From contig NZ_JACHDO010000001.1 of assembly GCF_014201115.1 (NCBI RefSeq), positions 5,394,001 through 5,458,000 of the forward strand: 64,000 nt of DNA. The letters run 5' to 3'. Below are positions 16,081 through 25,762 of the stretch, one piece after another; position 1 is the stretch's first letter; each line of letters opens with the position of its first letter. Origin of the DNA: Nocardiopsis metallicus (lineage in GTDB: Bacteria; Actinomycetota; Actinomycetes; Streptosporangiales; Streptosporangiaceae). The translations under genes were made by a program, and so were the position numbers. A model generated the notes under the pieces. That model worked only from the letters and a program-made list of their open reading frames with translations, was not told where the DNA came from and searched no databases.

Positions 16081-16941
16081 GTGTCGCTACCCGACAAGTT
16101 CATCGTGAACCTGTGCCCCACCGGCATGGTGCCCCGCAAGGCCAGGGTCCCGCACGTCCCCATCACCCCGGAGGAGATCGCGGCCGACGTCCGCCGCTGC
16201 CACGACGCCGGGGCCTCCGTGGCCCACCTGCACGCGCGGGACGACGACGAGGAGGCCACCTGGCGGCCGGAGCGGTTCCGGGAGATCTGCGAAGCGGTCG
16301 TCGCCGAGGTCCCCGACATCGTTCTGGTGGTGACCACGAGCGGACGGAACTGGTCGGAGCTGGCGAAGCGAAGCGCCGTGCTGGACCTGGACGGCCAGGT
16401 GAAACCCGAGATGGCCTCCCTGACACTCGGGTCGATGAACTTCCCCACCGGCCCCTCCGTGAACAGTCCCGAAACCATCGTCGGGCTGGCCTCGGCCATG
16501 AACGAGCGGGGGATCGTCCCCGAACTCGAGATCTTCGACGCCGGTATGGCCGACTACGCCCGCCATCTGGCGGACCGGGGCGTGCTCGAGCCGCCCTACT
16601 ACTGCAACGTCCTGTTCGGGTCCAAGGGGACGGCGAGCCTGAGCGCGGCCAACGCCGCCGCCGTGCTCGCCGCGCTGCCCGCCGGAGCCACCTGGGCGTT
16701 CGCGGGCATCGGGCGCTTTCAGCAGGCCGCCAACACCGCCGCTCTCGCCCTGGGCGGCCACGTGCGGGTCGGGCTCGAGGACAATCCCTACTACGACTGG
16801 TCCGAGCGCGCTCCGGCGACCAACGCCCGTCTGGTCGAGCGCGTCGTCCGGATCGCCGCGGAGCTGGGGCGGGAACCGGCCAGCCCGGTCGAGGCCAGGG
16901 AACTCATCGGCCTCGCCCCGGTCAAGCGGGACCCGGCATGA
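16081..16941 (+). CDS. BKACE family beta-keto acid cleavage enzyme (DUF849)
   Basis: 286 residues. Family reaction: a beta-keto acid plus acetyl-CoA gives acetoacetate and a shortened acyl-CoA, as in lysine fermentation (Kce) or dehydrocarnitine breakdown. Visible marks: zinc ligands in VAHLHARD, substrate segment LTLGSMNFP, PELEIFD, YYCNVLFGSKGT, AFAGIG and RVGLEDNPYY, the strongly conserved C-terminal motif. It is clearly a member, but the keto acid cannot be read off. GTG 16081 has a GAGG nine to twelve bases upstream; an upstream TTG at 16027 lacks one. Followed after 43 bp by a GGT-like gene. Confidence 0.87.
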   Translation: MSLPDKFIVNLCPTGMVPRKARVPHVPITPEEIAADVRRCHDAGASVAHLHARDDDEEATWRPERFREICEAVVAEVPDIVLVVTTSGRNWSELAKRSAVLDLDGQVKPEMASLTLGSMNFPTGPSVNSPETIVGLASAMNERGIVPELEIFDAGMADYARHLADRGVLEPPYYCNVLFGSKGTASLSAANAAAVLAALPAGATWAFAGIGRFQQAANTAALALGGHVRVGLEDNPYYDWSERAPATNARLVERVVRIAAELGREPASPVEARELIGLAPVKRDPA

Positions 16942-16984
16942 ACCGTATCGGCGAGCGGACCAACGAACGGGCCAACGGAATGGA

Positions 16985-18604
16985 GTGCGCGGCGGTGGGA
17001 ACACGGTGAGGGACATCCTGCGCGACCGCCAGCGGTGGGGCCGCAACGGCATGGTGTCGACCGGCAGCCCGCCGGCGACACTCGCCGCCCTGGACGTCCT
17101 CCGGGAGGGCGGCACCGCCTTCGACGCGGCGATCACCGCGTCGGCGGTACTGACGGTGGCCCTGCCCATGGCCTGCGGTCCCGGCGGGGACGGGGTCGCC
17201 GTCCTCCACCGGGCCGGACAGGACGAGCCGGTCAGTCTCACCGCTCTCGGCCGGGCACCGGCCGGGGCCTCGCCCGAGGCGTACCGGAGCCGCGGCCTGA
17301 CGACCGTGCCCGCGACCGGCGCCCTCTCACTCTCCACACCCGCGCTCATCGACGGGTGGTACCGGCTGCACCGCGAGTACGGCACCCTCCCCTTCGAGCG
17401 GCTGCTCGAACCCGCGATCGACATCGCCGTGTCCGGGGTTGCGGTCACGGACCAGGTGGCCCGGTGGACCCGGGACAACCTCGCCGCCCTCGAACAGCCC
17501 GGGTTCCGTGATCTGTACGAGCCGCACGGGTCCCCGGACGCGGTCGGCTCCGTGCTGCGCCAGCCCGGACTGGCCGCCCTGTACTCGATGGTCGCCTCCG
17601 CGCACCGGACCCCCGAGACGCTGCGGGCCGAACTGGCGGACGCCATCACCCCGGTCAGTGACGAGCTCGGCGGGCTGATCGCGCGCGCGGACCTCCTCGT
17701 CGACCACGCGCGGGTGGAGCCCGCCGCGACAGTGCGGCTGGGCCAGTACCGAGTGGCGACCACCCCGGCCCCGACCCAGGGCCCCCTGCTCCTCCAGAAC
17801 CTGGCCCTGTACAGGTCCCTGTCCCGCGGCCAGAGCTCGGATCGCCCCGACATGATCCACCTGCTCGCCGAGATCATCGACCAGACGTACGGGTGGCGGC
17901 TCAGGGAGTTCGGGGACCCGGAGTTCGTCGGCTTCACCGACCCGCTCGACCCGGCGCTGCTCGCCTCGCTCGCTTCGGGTGTGGACCCGGACAAGCGGAG
18001 TCCGTCGAGCTGCCTGGGCCACTACAGCGAGGGGGACACCTCCCACTTCGCCGTCCTGGACCGCGAGGGCAACGGTGTCAGCTGGGTGCAGAGCCTCGGC
18101 CTGGGGTTCGGGTCGGGTATCGGCGTGCCGGAACTGGGCCTGTTCCTCGGGAACCGGCTGGGGCGCAGCGCCACCATCGACCCCGTACACCCCAACGTCT
18201 GCGCCCCGGGCAAGAGACCGGTCAACACGATCTTCCCGTGGAGCTCCTCCGGCCCCGAGGGCCTGCGCTGGCTGGGCGGCACACCCGGGGGTGACGGGCA
18301 GACCCAGTGGAACGCCCAGGTCCTGCTCGGTCTGATCGAGGACTCCGTCAGCCCGCTCCAGGCGCTCTCGCGGCCGAGGTGGACCCACTACCCCGGGTGC
18401 GACAAGGTCGAGGCCGCGATGGAACCGCAGCTCAGGGTCGACGACACCATGGACGCCGGGACTGTGGCCGAGCTCGGGTCCCGGGGGCACGAGGTCGTAC
18501 CGAAGGCGAGCGTCGGCGGGGTGGTCCGTGTGCTCGAACGCGGCCGGACCTGCGCCTGGGGGCTCGACGAGGGCAGACACGAGGGCCTGACCGTCGGTTG
18601 GTGA
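16985..18604 (+). CDS. gamma-glutamyltransferase-family Ntn hydrolase, cytoplasmic type
   Basis: About 539 residues, no signal peptide. The N-terminal half has GMVSTGSPPATLAALDVLREGG and CGPGGDG, typical of GGT. The autoprocessing and nucleophile Thr is in EGDTSHFAVLDREGNGVS (about residue 357), and the C-terminal half has GTPGGDGQTQWN, the signature of YwrD-like intracellular members. The glutamyl-binding region differs from classical GGT (GLGFGSGIGVPELGLFLGNRL spans the SxxxxFGS loop), so its substrate may be another gamma- or N-acyl amide. Start could also be GTG 17006. Co-transcribed with BKACE, so it may release an amino compound for that enzyme. Confidence 0.8.
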   Translation: MRGGGNTVRDILRDRQRWGRNGMVSTGSPPATLAALDVLREGGTAFDAAITASAVLTVALPMACGPGGDGVAVLHRAGQDEPVSLTALGRAPAGASPEAYRSRGLTTVPATGALSLSTPALIDGWYRLHREYGTLPFERLLEPAIDIAVSGVAVTDQVARWTRDNLAALEQPGFRDLYEPHGSPDAVGSVLRQPGLAALYSMVASAHRTPETLRAELADAITPVSDELGGLIARADLLVDHARVEPAATVRLGQYRVATTPAPTQGPLLLQNLALYRSLSRGQSSDRPDMIHLLAEIIDQTYGWRLREFGDPEFVGFTDPLDPALLASLASGVDPDKRSPSSCLGHYSEGDTSHFAVLDREGNGVSWVQSLGLGFGSGIGVPELGLFLGNRLGRSATIDPVHPNVCAPGKRPVNTIFPWSSSGPEGLRWLGGTPGGDGQTQWNAQVLLGLIEDSVSPLQALSRPRWTHYPGCDKVEAAMEPQLRVDDTMDAGTVAELGSRGHEVVPKASVGGVVRVLERGRTCAWGLDEGRHEGLTVGW

Positions 18605-18632
18605 GGCGCGTGAGCGCAGTCGGGGGCACAAG

Positions 18633-18667
18633 GGGCGCCCGTCCGGGACGTTTCCGGGCGGGCGCCC
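18633..18667 (+). terminator. strong hairpin terminator after the GGT-like gene
   Basis: GGGCGCCCGTCCGG pairs with CCGGGCGGGCGCCC (one G-U) around a 7-base loop, followed by ttc. It ends the BKACE-GGT unit. Confidence 0.75.
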
Positions 18668-18757
18668 TTCGTATCACCCATCCTGACCTGCACCGACAGG
18701 AAACATCAGAAAACTTTAGGCCATAAGGAATTATCTGGCCGGGGCTGCGCGTTCCCC

Positions 18758-18793
18758 TTTCCGTACACCGTACTGTACGAAGTACGAACGGAA
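18758..18793. promoter_or_regulatory. operator-promoter of the DrrAB-like operon
   Basis: TTTCCGTACACC followed by GTACTGTACG and a third GTAC, ending 9 bp before the ATG. TACTGT inside it fits a -10 hexamer, so repressor and polymerase would compete. Nearly identical to the site at 9248 and sharing 18 of 25 aligned bases with the TetR gene's own upstream region. Confidence 0.65.
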
Positions 18794-18801
18794 GGGATCC
18801 C

Positions 18802-19830
18802 ATGGAATCCACGCCCACCGCCGTCAGCGCGCGCGGACTCGGACGGAGGTTCAAGGACAAGTGGGCCCTGCGCGGGTTCGATCTGTCGGCCGGCCGGGGC
18901 ACCGTCCACGGACTGCTGGGGCCCAACGGCGCCGGGAAGTCCACGGCGGTCCGCGTGCTCACCACCCTGCTCCGCCCGCACGAGGGAACCGCCGAGGTCG
19001 CCGGGCACGACGTGGCGACCCAGGGCGCCCAGGTCCGCTACCGGATCGGGCTGGTCGGCCAGAACGCCGCCGTCGACGAGATCCTCAGCGGCCGCCAGAA
19101 CCTGGAGCTCTTCGGCCGCCTCTACCATCTGGGCGGCCGCGCGGCGGCCCGGCGGGCCGACGAGCTGCTGGAGCGCTTCGGCCTGTCCGACACCGGGAAA
19201 CGCCCGGTCAGCACCTACTCGGGCGGAATGCGGCGCAGGCTCGACCTGGCCGCCGGGATGATCCTCAGCCCGCCCGTCATGTTCCTCGACGAACCCACCG
19301 TCGGCCTCGACCCGCGCGGACGCGACGAGGTCTGGTCCGCCGTGCGCGACCTGATCGGCGGCGGTACGACCGTCCTGCTCACCACCCAGTACCTGGAGGA
19401 GGCCGACCAGCTGGCCGACCGGATCTCGGTGATCGACACCGGGCGCGTGATCGCCGAGGGCACGCCCGCCGAGCTGAAGTCGAGGATCGGCGGCGACCGG
19501 ATCGACGTGGTCGTGCAGGACGAGCACGTCTTGGCCGAAGCCGCGGCCCTGGTGGGGCGGGCCACCGGGCACACCGTGCGCACCGCTCCGGAGGAGCGGC
19601 GGCTCAGCGCCGAGGTGGACGACCGGGCGGCCTCCCTGACCCGGGCCGTGCGCGCCCTGGACGAGAGCGGCGTGGCCGTGGCGGACGTGGTCCTGCGCAG
19701 CCCCAGCCTCGACGAGGTCTTCCTGCACCTGACCGGTTCCGGCACCGCCGCCGACACCAGCGGCGCCCCCGGCGCCGGTCAGACCGGCGCGAACCAGCCC
19801 AGCTCCCACACCACGGAGGTCCAGCGATGA
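18802..19830 (+). CDS. DrrA-like multidrug ABC ATPase
   Basis: 342 residues. Walker A GPNGAGKST, Q-loop GLVGQNAAVDEILSGRQNL (the IGLVGQ-A-VDE pattern is typical of DrrA), signature YSGGMRRRLDLA, Walker B VMFLDEPTVGLDPRGR, H-loop VLLTTQYLEEAD with Gln in place of His, also usual in DrrA. The C-terminal GI/GII region and SLDEVFLHLTG end also match. It energises the next gene's permease for drug or secondary-metabolite efflux. The ATG is preceded by an operator shared with the local TetR. Overlaps drrB-like by ATGA. Confidence 0.92.
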   Translation: MESTPTAVSARGLGRRFKDKWALRGFDLSAGRGTVHGLLGPNGAGKSTAVRVLTTLLRPHEGTAEVAGHDVATQGAQVRYRIGLVGQNAAVDEILSGRQNLELFGRLYHLGGRAAARRADELLERFGLSDTGKRPVSTYSGGMRRRLDLAAGMILSPPVMFLDEPTVGLDPRGRDEVWSAVRDLIGGGTTVLLTTQYLEEADQLADRISVIDTGRVIAEGTPAELKSRIGGDRIDVVVQDEHVLAEAAALVGRATGHTVRTAPEERRLSAEVDDRAASLTRAVRALDESGVAVADVVLRSPSLDEVFLHLTGSGTAADTSGAPGAGQTGANQPSSHTTEVQR

Positions 19831-20690
19831 ACGGCACCGCCCCCAACACGGCCCCGCCCGCCCTCCCGACCCTGCCCCCGGTCCGGCCGTCCGGTCCCCT
19901 GGCCCGGCTGGGCTGGGCGGCCGCCGACGGCTGGACCGTGGCCCGGCGCGACGTCCTGCACTGGCTGCGCCAGCCCTGGGAGCTGCTCTTCGGGCTGCTC
20001 TTCCCGGTCCTCATGGTGCTGATGTTCGTCTACCTGCTCGGCGGTGCCATGTCGGTGCCCGGCGGCGGGGACTACACCGAGTACCTCATGCCCGGCATGT
20101 TCGCGATGGTCATGGTGTTCGGCCTCGGCGAGACCGTCACCGCCGTGACCACCGACTCCACCCGCGGGGTCACCGACCGGTTCCGGTCGATGCCGATGGC
20201 CTCCTCCGCCGTGGTGGTGGGCCGATGCCTGGCGGACATGCTCCGGTCCACGGTCACCCTGGTCATCCTGATCGGCTTCGGGATGCTGGTCGGCTGGCAG
20301 TGGCACGGGAGCGCAGGCGCGGCCCTGGCCGGGTTCGGGCTGTTGCTCCTGCTGCGGTTCGCCCTGGTGTGGATCGGCATCTACGTGGGCCTGGTGATGC
20401 GCGGCCAGGGCGGTATCGCCCTCATCCAGACCCTGGAGTTCCCGATCGGCTTCCTGTCCAACGCCTTCGTGGCCACCGCGACCATGCCGGTGTGGCTGGG
20501 CGCGGTAGCGGACTGGAACCCGATGTCCTCCACCGTGGCGGCCGCGCGCGAGCTGTTCGGCAACCCGGCGGTGGCCGGGGATTCCTGGATCACCCAGAAC
20601 GCCCTCCTGATGGCGGTGGTCTGGCCGGTGCTGCTGGTCGCGGTGTTCGCTCCGCTGTGCGTGCACCGGTACCGCAACCTCAGCGGCTGA
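19827..20690 (+). CDS. DrrB-like ABC-2 permease
   Basis: 287 residues with about six membrane helices. Proline-rich cytoplasmic N-terminus, then DVLHWLRQPWELLFGLLFPVLMVLMFVYL, the usual first helix entry of DrrB, EYLMPGMFAMVMVFG, the RFRSMPMASSAVVVGR loop (the ABC-2 'EAA-like' motif) and a C-terminal helix. GGAGGT lies nine bases before the ATG, and ATGA overlap with the ATPase couples translation. Exports an unknown drug-like compound together with that ATPase. Confidence 0.92.
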   Translation: MNGTAPNTAPPALPTLPPVRPSGPLARLGWAAADGWTVARRDVLHWLRQPWELLFGLLFPVLMVLMFVYLLGGAMSVPGGGDYTEYLMPGMFAMVMVFGLGETVTAVTTDSTRGVTDRFRSMPMASSAVVVGRCLADMLRSTVTLVILIGFGMLVGWQWHGSAGAALAGFGLLLLLRFALVWIGIYVGLVMRGQGGIALIQTLEFPIGFLSNAFVATATMPVWLGAVADWNPMSSTVAAARELFGNPAVAGDSWITQNALLMAVVWPVLLVAVFAPLCVHRYRNLSG

Positions 20691-20748
20691 CCCTTCCCCT
20701 GACGCCCGGCCCCGTCCCCGCCGACGAGCCCCGGTGGCGGGTCCGTGC

Positions 20749-20772
20749 GGGCGTACACTGACCCGTACGCCC
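20749..20772. promoter_or_regulatory. autoregulatory operator of the DrrAB TetR
   Basis: GGGCGTAC-actgaccc-GTACGCCC, perfect 8-bp arms around 8 bp, 26 bp before the TetR start. TACACT (20754-20759) inside it fits a -10 box. Confidence 0.65.
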
Positions 20773-20798
20773 TACGGACCCACCACCGGGACGGACCG

Positions 20799-21635
20799 AT
20801 GCCCCCGCAGCACAGCAAGAGTGGCGATCCCGCGCGCAGCCTGGCCCTGCTGTGGCGCACCCAGGAGCCCGCGAGCCGCCGCCGGGGCAGACCCGGGCTG
20901 AGCGTCGACCGGATCGTGCTGGCCGCCACGGAGATCGCCGACGCCGAAGGGCTCGCCGCGCTGTCCATGCGCCGGGTCGCCGAGGCCCTGGGGGTGGGCA
21001 CGATGTCGCTGTACACCTACGTGCCGGGCAAGGGCGAGCTCATCGATCTGATGGTCGACGCCGCCTACGCCGACCTGGACTCCGGCGATCGTTCCGGCGG
21101 CTGGCGGGAGCGGCTGCGCCGGATCGCCAACGCCAACCGCGACCTCTACATCCGCCACCCGTGGATCCTCCAGACCATCACCACCCGTCTGCTCGGCCCG
21201 AACCTCATCGCCAAGTACGACCACGAGCTCTCCGCCGTGGACGGGCTCGGCCTGAGCGAGGTCGAGATGGACTCCACGGTCAACCTGGTCAACGGTTACG
21301 TGGAGAGCACCGCCCGGCAGACCCTGGGCGCGGAGCAGGTCGCCCGGGAGTCGGGCATGGACGACGAGCAGTGGTGGCGGACCTACGACCCGCTGCTGGC
21401 CGCCCTGATCGACGACTCCCAGTACCCGGTCGCCTCCCGGGTGGGCTCGGCCGTCGGCGCCGCCCACCAGGCGGTCTACGACCCGGACCACGAGTTCTCC
21501 TTCGGCCTGGAGCGGGTCCTGGACGGTGTTCAGGTGCTGGTCGACGCCCGCTCCGCCGAGCGTCCCGCGGACTCCGCCGCCCCCGCCACCGGTCCCCCGG
21601 GCGCCTGCGGCCCCGCCGCGCGACCGGCCACCTAG
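20799..21635 (+). CDS. TetR-family repressor of the DrrAB-like exporter
   Basis: 278 residues. HTH at about residues 30-75: VLAATEIADAEGLAALSMRR and VAEALGVGTMSLYTYVPGK, the form seen in the TetR_C_1 group that controls DrrAB exporters. The long C-terminal domain (about 180 residues) carries the ligand pocket. ATG 20799 is preceded by GGGACGG; the operator ends 26 bp upstream. The presence of the same GTAC-rich site before its own gene, before DrrA and at 9248 suggests it represses all three. Ligand probably the exported drug. Confidence 0.9.
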   Translation: MPPQHSKSGDPARSLALLWRTQEPASRRRGRPGLSVDRIVLAATEIADAEGLAALSMRRVAEALGVGTMSLYTYVPGKGELIDLMVDAAYADLDSGDRSGGWRERLRRIANANRDLYIRHPWILQTITTRLLGPNLIAKYDHELSAVDGLGLSEVEMDSTVNLVNGYVESTARQTLGAEQVARESGMDDEQWWRTYDPLLAALIDDSQYPVASRVGSAVGAAHQAVYDPDHEFSFGLERVLDGVQVLVDARSAERPADSAAPATGPPGACGPAARPAT

Positions 21636-21653
21636 GTCCGTCCGGCGCACCGC

Positions 21654-21702
21654 CCGGTCGTCGCCCGGGACCGGCCGGGATCCGGGCTGCCCGGACGACC
21701 GG
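21654..21702. terminator. bidirectional terminator between TetR and thioredoxin-like genes
   Basis: Outer arms CCGGTCGTC and GACGACCGG (perfect) enclose a second hairpin TCCGGG-ctg-CCCGGA (21681-21695). It lies between convergent genes. Confidence 0.65.
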
Positions 21703-21772
21703 TTGGACCCGCGGGTGGCGCTGTCGTGCGGCCCGGACGCGTGCTGGCACTCCGGGCAGCCGCGGCTCTCCC

Positions 21773-22309
21773 CTATCCGAGCTCCTCGTCGATGGCCAGC
21801 TCCAGTTCGTGTTCGGTCATGGATCCCGGGACGGTGCTGTGGGTCCCGTCGGGGCGGACGAAGACCAGGGTGGGCGGACTGATCACCCCGAACCCGGCCC
21901 AGATGAGGCCGTGCTCGTCGACGATGTTGGGCAGCGCGTCGAGCCCGTGCGTCATCTCGAACTCTAGGAGGTCGTCGGGTTCGCCGCGCCCGGCCAGTCC
22001 GAAGAAATCGATGTCGTCGTGCCTGTCGGCCGCGGCCACGACCAGCGGCGCCTGGGAGACGCACTCCGCGCAGCCGTCGGACCAGAACCACAGGAGGGCG
22101 GTGGTCTCGGCCAGGCTCCGGCCCTCGAAGGCCTCGCCCCTGGTGGTCTCGGCCTCGAAGAGCAGGGCCCGGCTGATCTCCTGGGAGGCCTCGGGGGACG
22201 GGGCGGCCGCGTCAGCGGTGTCCTCGGGGTCGGCTCCGCAGGCCGTCAGCACGAGGCAGACGGCCGCGACAGCGGTCAACACGGGCGAACGGTTTACCGT
22301 GATGCCCAT
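21773..22309 (-). CDS. thioredoxin-fold (TlpA/ResA-like) lipoprotein
   Basis: 178 residues. Lipoprotein signal peptide with lipobox LTAC (Cys at about residue 23). The mature part has a thioredoxin fold with WFWSDGCAECVSQAP, a C-x-x-C active site, and cis-proline segment SPPTLVFVRPDG. Likely reduces or exchanges disulfides of extracytoplasmic proteins, or supports cytochrome or copper protein assembly; no such partner genes are nearby. ATG 22309 has GAGGTG six bases upstream. The C-A-E-C pair is acidic, unlike the common C-x-P-C. Confidence 0.85.
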   Translation of the reverse strand: MGITVNRSPVLTAVAAVCLVLTACGADPEDTADAAAPSPEASQEISRALLFEAETTRGEAFEGRSLAETTALLWFWSDGCAECVSQAPLVVAAADRHDDIDFFGLAGRGEPDDLLEFEMTHGLDALPNIVDEHGLIWAGFGVISPPTLVFVRPDGTHSTVPGSMTEHELELAIDEELG

Positions 22310-22420
22310 TTTGCACCTCATTGTGAAATTTGTGTGGGGGGTATGACGCGTGGATCGGGCGACCAGGCGCCCGGACCGCGAGGCAAGCAGTATGCACCCA
22401 AATCACCATGCGGTCATCCT

Positions 22421-23099
22421 TCACGGGGAGAACATCAGTCCCGGCTTCCCCAGGGGCCAAGGGCCTGAATCCGGCGCCGCTGCTGGGCGGGCCGCCCCGG
22501 CGCCGCGCCCGCGCCGTTCGGCGAGCCGGTCCGCGACCTCCCCCGCGCGGGGCCGCCGGGCGGTGATCGTCGTGCTCGAACTCGGCCGCGGCCTCCGCCA
22601 CGCGCAGGTTAAGGCCGCGGATCCCGGAGGGCATCCGACCGCGGGGCGAGCCGCCCGGGAGGACCGCGGCGTGGTCGTCCCCGGGCTGGAAGCGGGCGAG
22701 CTGGCGGGTGGGGAGCGCGGCCCCGGCGGCCGGTTCGTCGACGATCTCGGCCCGGCAGGTGAACCGCTCCGCCGAGTAGTAGCTGGTGGGACCACGCCGA
22801 GGGGGCCGGCGCCCTCGGGTGCCCGCCAGAGGCCGGGCACGAGGGCGTAGTCGTCGATCACCGTGAAGGTGACCGGGTCCCCCTCCTCCAGCGCCCGCCA
22901 CACCGGGTTCGGGCGGGCCAGGTGGACCAGGAGGGCGCCCTGGGCCGGGGCGGCGCGGGTGGGCACGACCACGGGCGGAGCGCCGTCGGCCCCGTTGACG
23001 GCGAGCTGCCCGAAGTCGCGGCCCCGGGCGATCCACGCGCGCCATTGGGCGTCGTCGATCGCCGCGTCCCACGGGGTGGATCAGCACGGAAGGACCCAT
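22421..23099 (-). pseudogene. PaiB-like FMN-binding regulator, frameshifted at least twice
   Basis: A full-length PaiB/FMN-binding negative regulator (about 210 residues) can be reassembled only by changing frame. From ATG 23099 it reads SVLIHP, then an extra G (about 23076) shifts it; WDAAIDDAQWRAWIARGRDF, GQLAVNG, PVVVPT and LLVHLARPNPVWRAL follow in the second frame to GVVP (about 22795), where one C is missing; then TSYYSAERFTCRAEIVD, RQLARFQPGDDHAAV and IRGLNLRV continue in the first frame. A third change is likely near 22560. Each is in a G/C run. Either a decayed gene or sequencing errors. Confidence 0.8.
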
Positions 23100-23172
23100 G
23101 GAATAAATATGCAGAGTCACACATACTATCCCAGGAGTCCTTCCGGGCTTCCACTGGATCGAGCGGAGCAGG

Positions 23173-23811
23173 TCAACGGGCCAGCGCCGCCGCCTCCCGG
23201 GCGAGTTCGGTGATCCCGTCCCAGCGGCCCTCCCCGACCAACGCGGCCGGGGTCAACCAGCTGCCGCCCACGCAGCCCACGTTCGGCAGCGCGAGGTAGT
23301 CCGGGGCGCTCTGGGCGGTGATCCCGCCGGTCGGGCAGAACTTCAGCTGCGGCAGCGGACCGGTGAGGGACTTGAGGAACTTCGCCCCGCCCGACGCCTC
23401 CGCCGGGAAGAACTTGAGCTCCGTCAGCCCCAGCTCCAGCAGCGCCATCGCCTCGGACACCGTGGCCACCCCCGGCAGGGCGGGCAGCCCGGTGTCGGCC
23501 ATCGCCCGGGCCAGCTCCGGGGTGCAACCGGGGCTGACCAGGAAGCGCGCCCCCGCCTTGGCGGCGGCCCCGGCCTGCTCGCCGTTGACCACGGTCCCCG
23601 CGCCCACCACGGCCTCGGGCACCTCCTGGGCGATCCGCTCGATCGCGGACAGCGCCGCCGGGGTCCGCAGGGTCACCTCGATACCGGGCAGGCCGCCCGC
23701 GACCAGGGCGCGGGCCAGCGGCACGGCGTGCTCGACGTCCTCGACCACCACCACGGGCATGACCGGGGCGAGGTCGAGGACGTCCGCGCCTGAGCGGGGG
23801 GTCGTCGTCAT
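23173..23811 (-). CDS. eda: KDPG aldolase (Entner-Doudoroff pathway)
   Basis: 212 residues, the family length. Cleaves 2-keto-3-deoxy-6-phosphogluconate to pyruvate and glyceraldehyde-3-phosphate. Class I aldolase marks: MPVVVVEDVEHAVPLARAL, GIEVTLRTPAAL with the catalytic Glu, VGAGTVVN, FLVSPG, and the Schiff-base lysine in LKFFPAE; then KFCPTGGI. Last gene of zwf-edd-eda, 91 bp after edd. ATG 23811 with GGAGAC seven bases upstream. Confidence 0.96.
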   Translation of the reverse strand: MTTTPRSGADVLDLAPVMPVVVVEDVEHAVPLARALVAGGLPGIEVTLRTPAALSAIERIAQEVPEAVVGAGTVVNGEQAGAAAKAGARFLVSPGCTPELARAMADTGLPALPGVATVSEAMALLELGLTELKFFPAEASGGAKFLKSLTGPLPQLKFCPTGGITAQSAPDYLALPNVGCVGGSWLTPAALVGEGRWDGITELAREAAALAR

Positions 23812-23902
23812 GGCTGTCTCCAAAGACTCAGTGGGAAAGGCTGGGCGGGAAGGAAAGAGTGCGACGGCTCGGCTCGCGAGGGCCCGGCCAAGGTCGCGCG
23901 GC

Positions 23903-25758
<1,856 letters not shown>

Positions 25759-25762
<4 letters not shown>

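Noticed and set aside
9477..21635. An antibiotic biosynthetic cluster around the ABC-F, DrrAB and TetR genes
   Set aside because: No polyketide synthase, NRPS, terpene or RiPP core gene lies between or beside them; the genes look like separate resistance and transport units.
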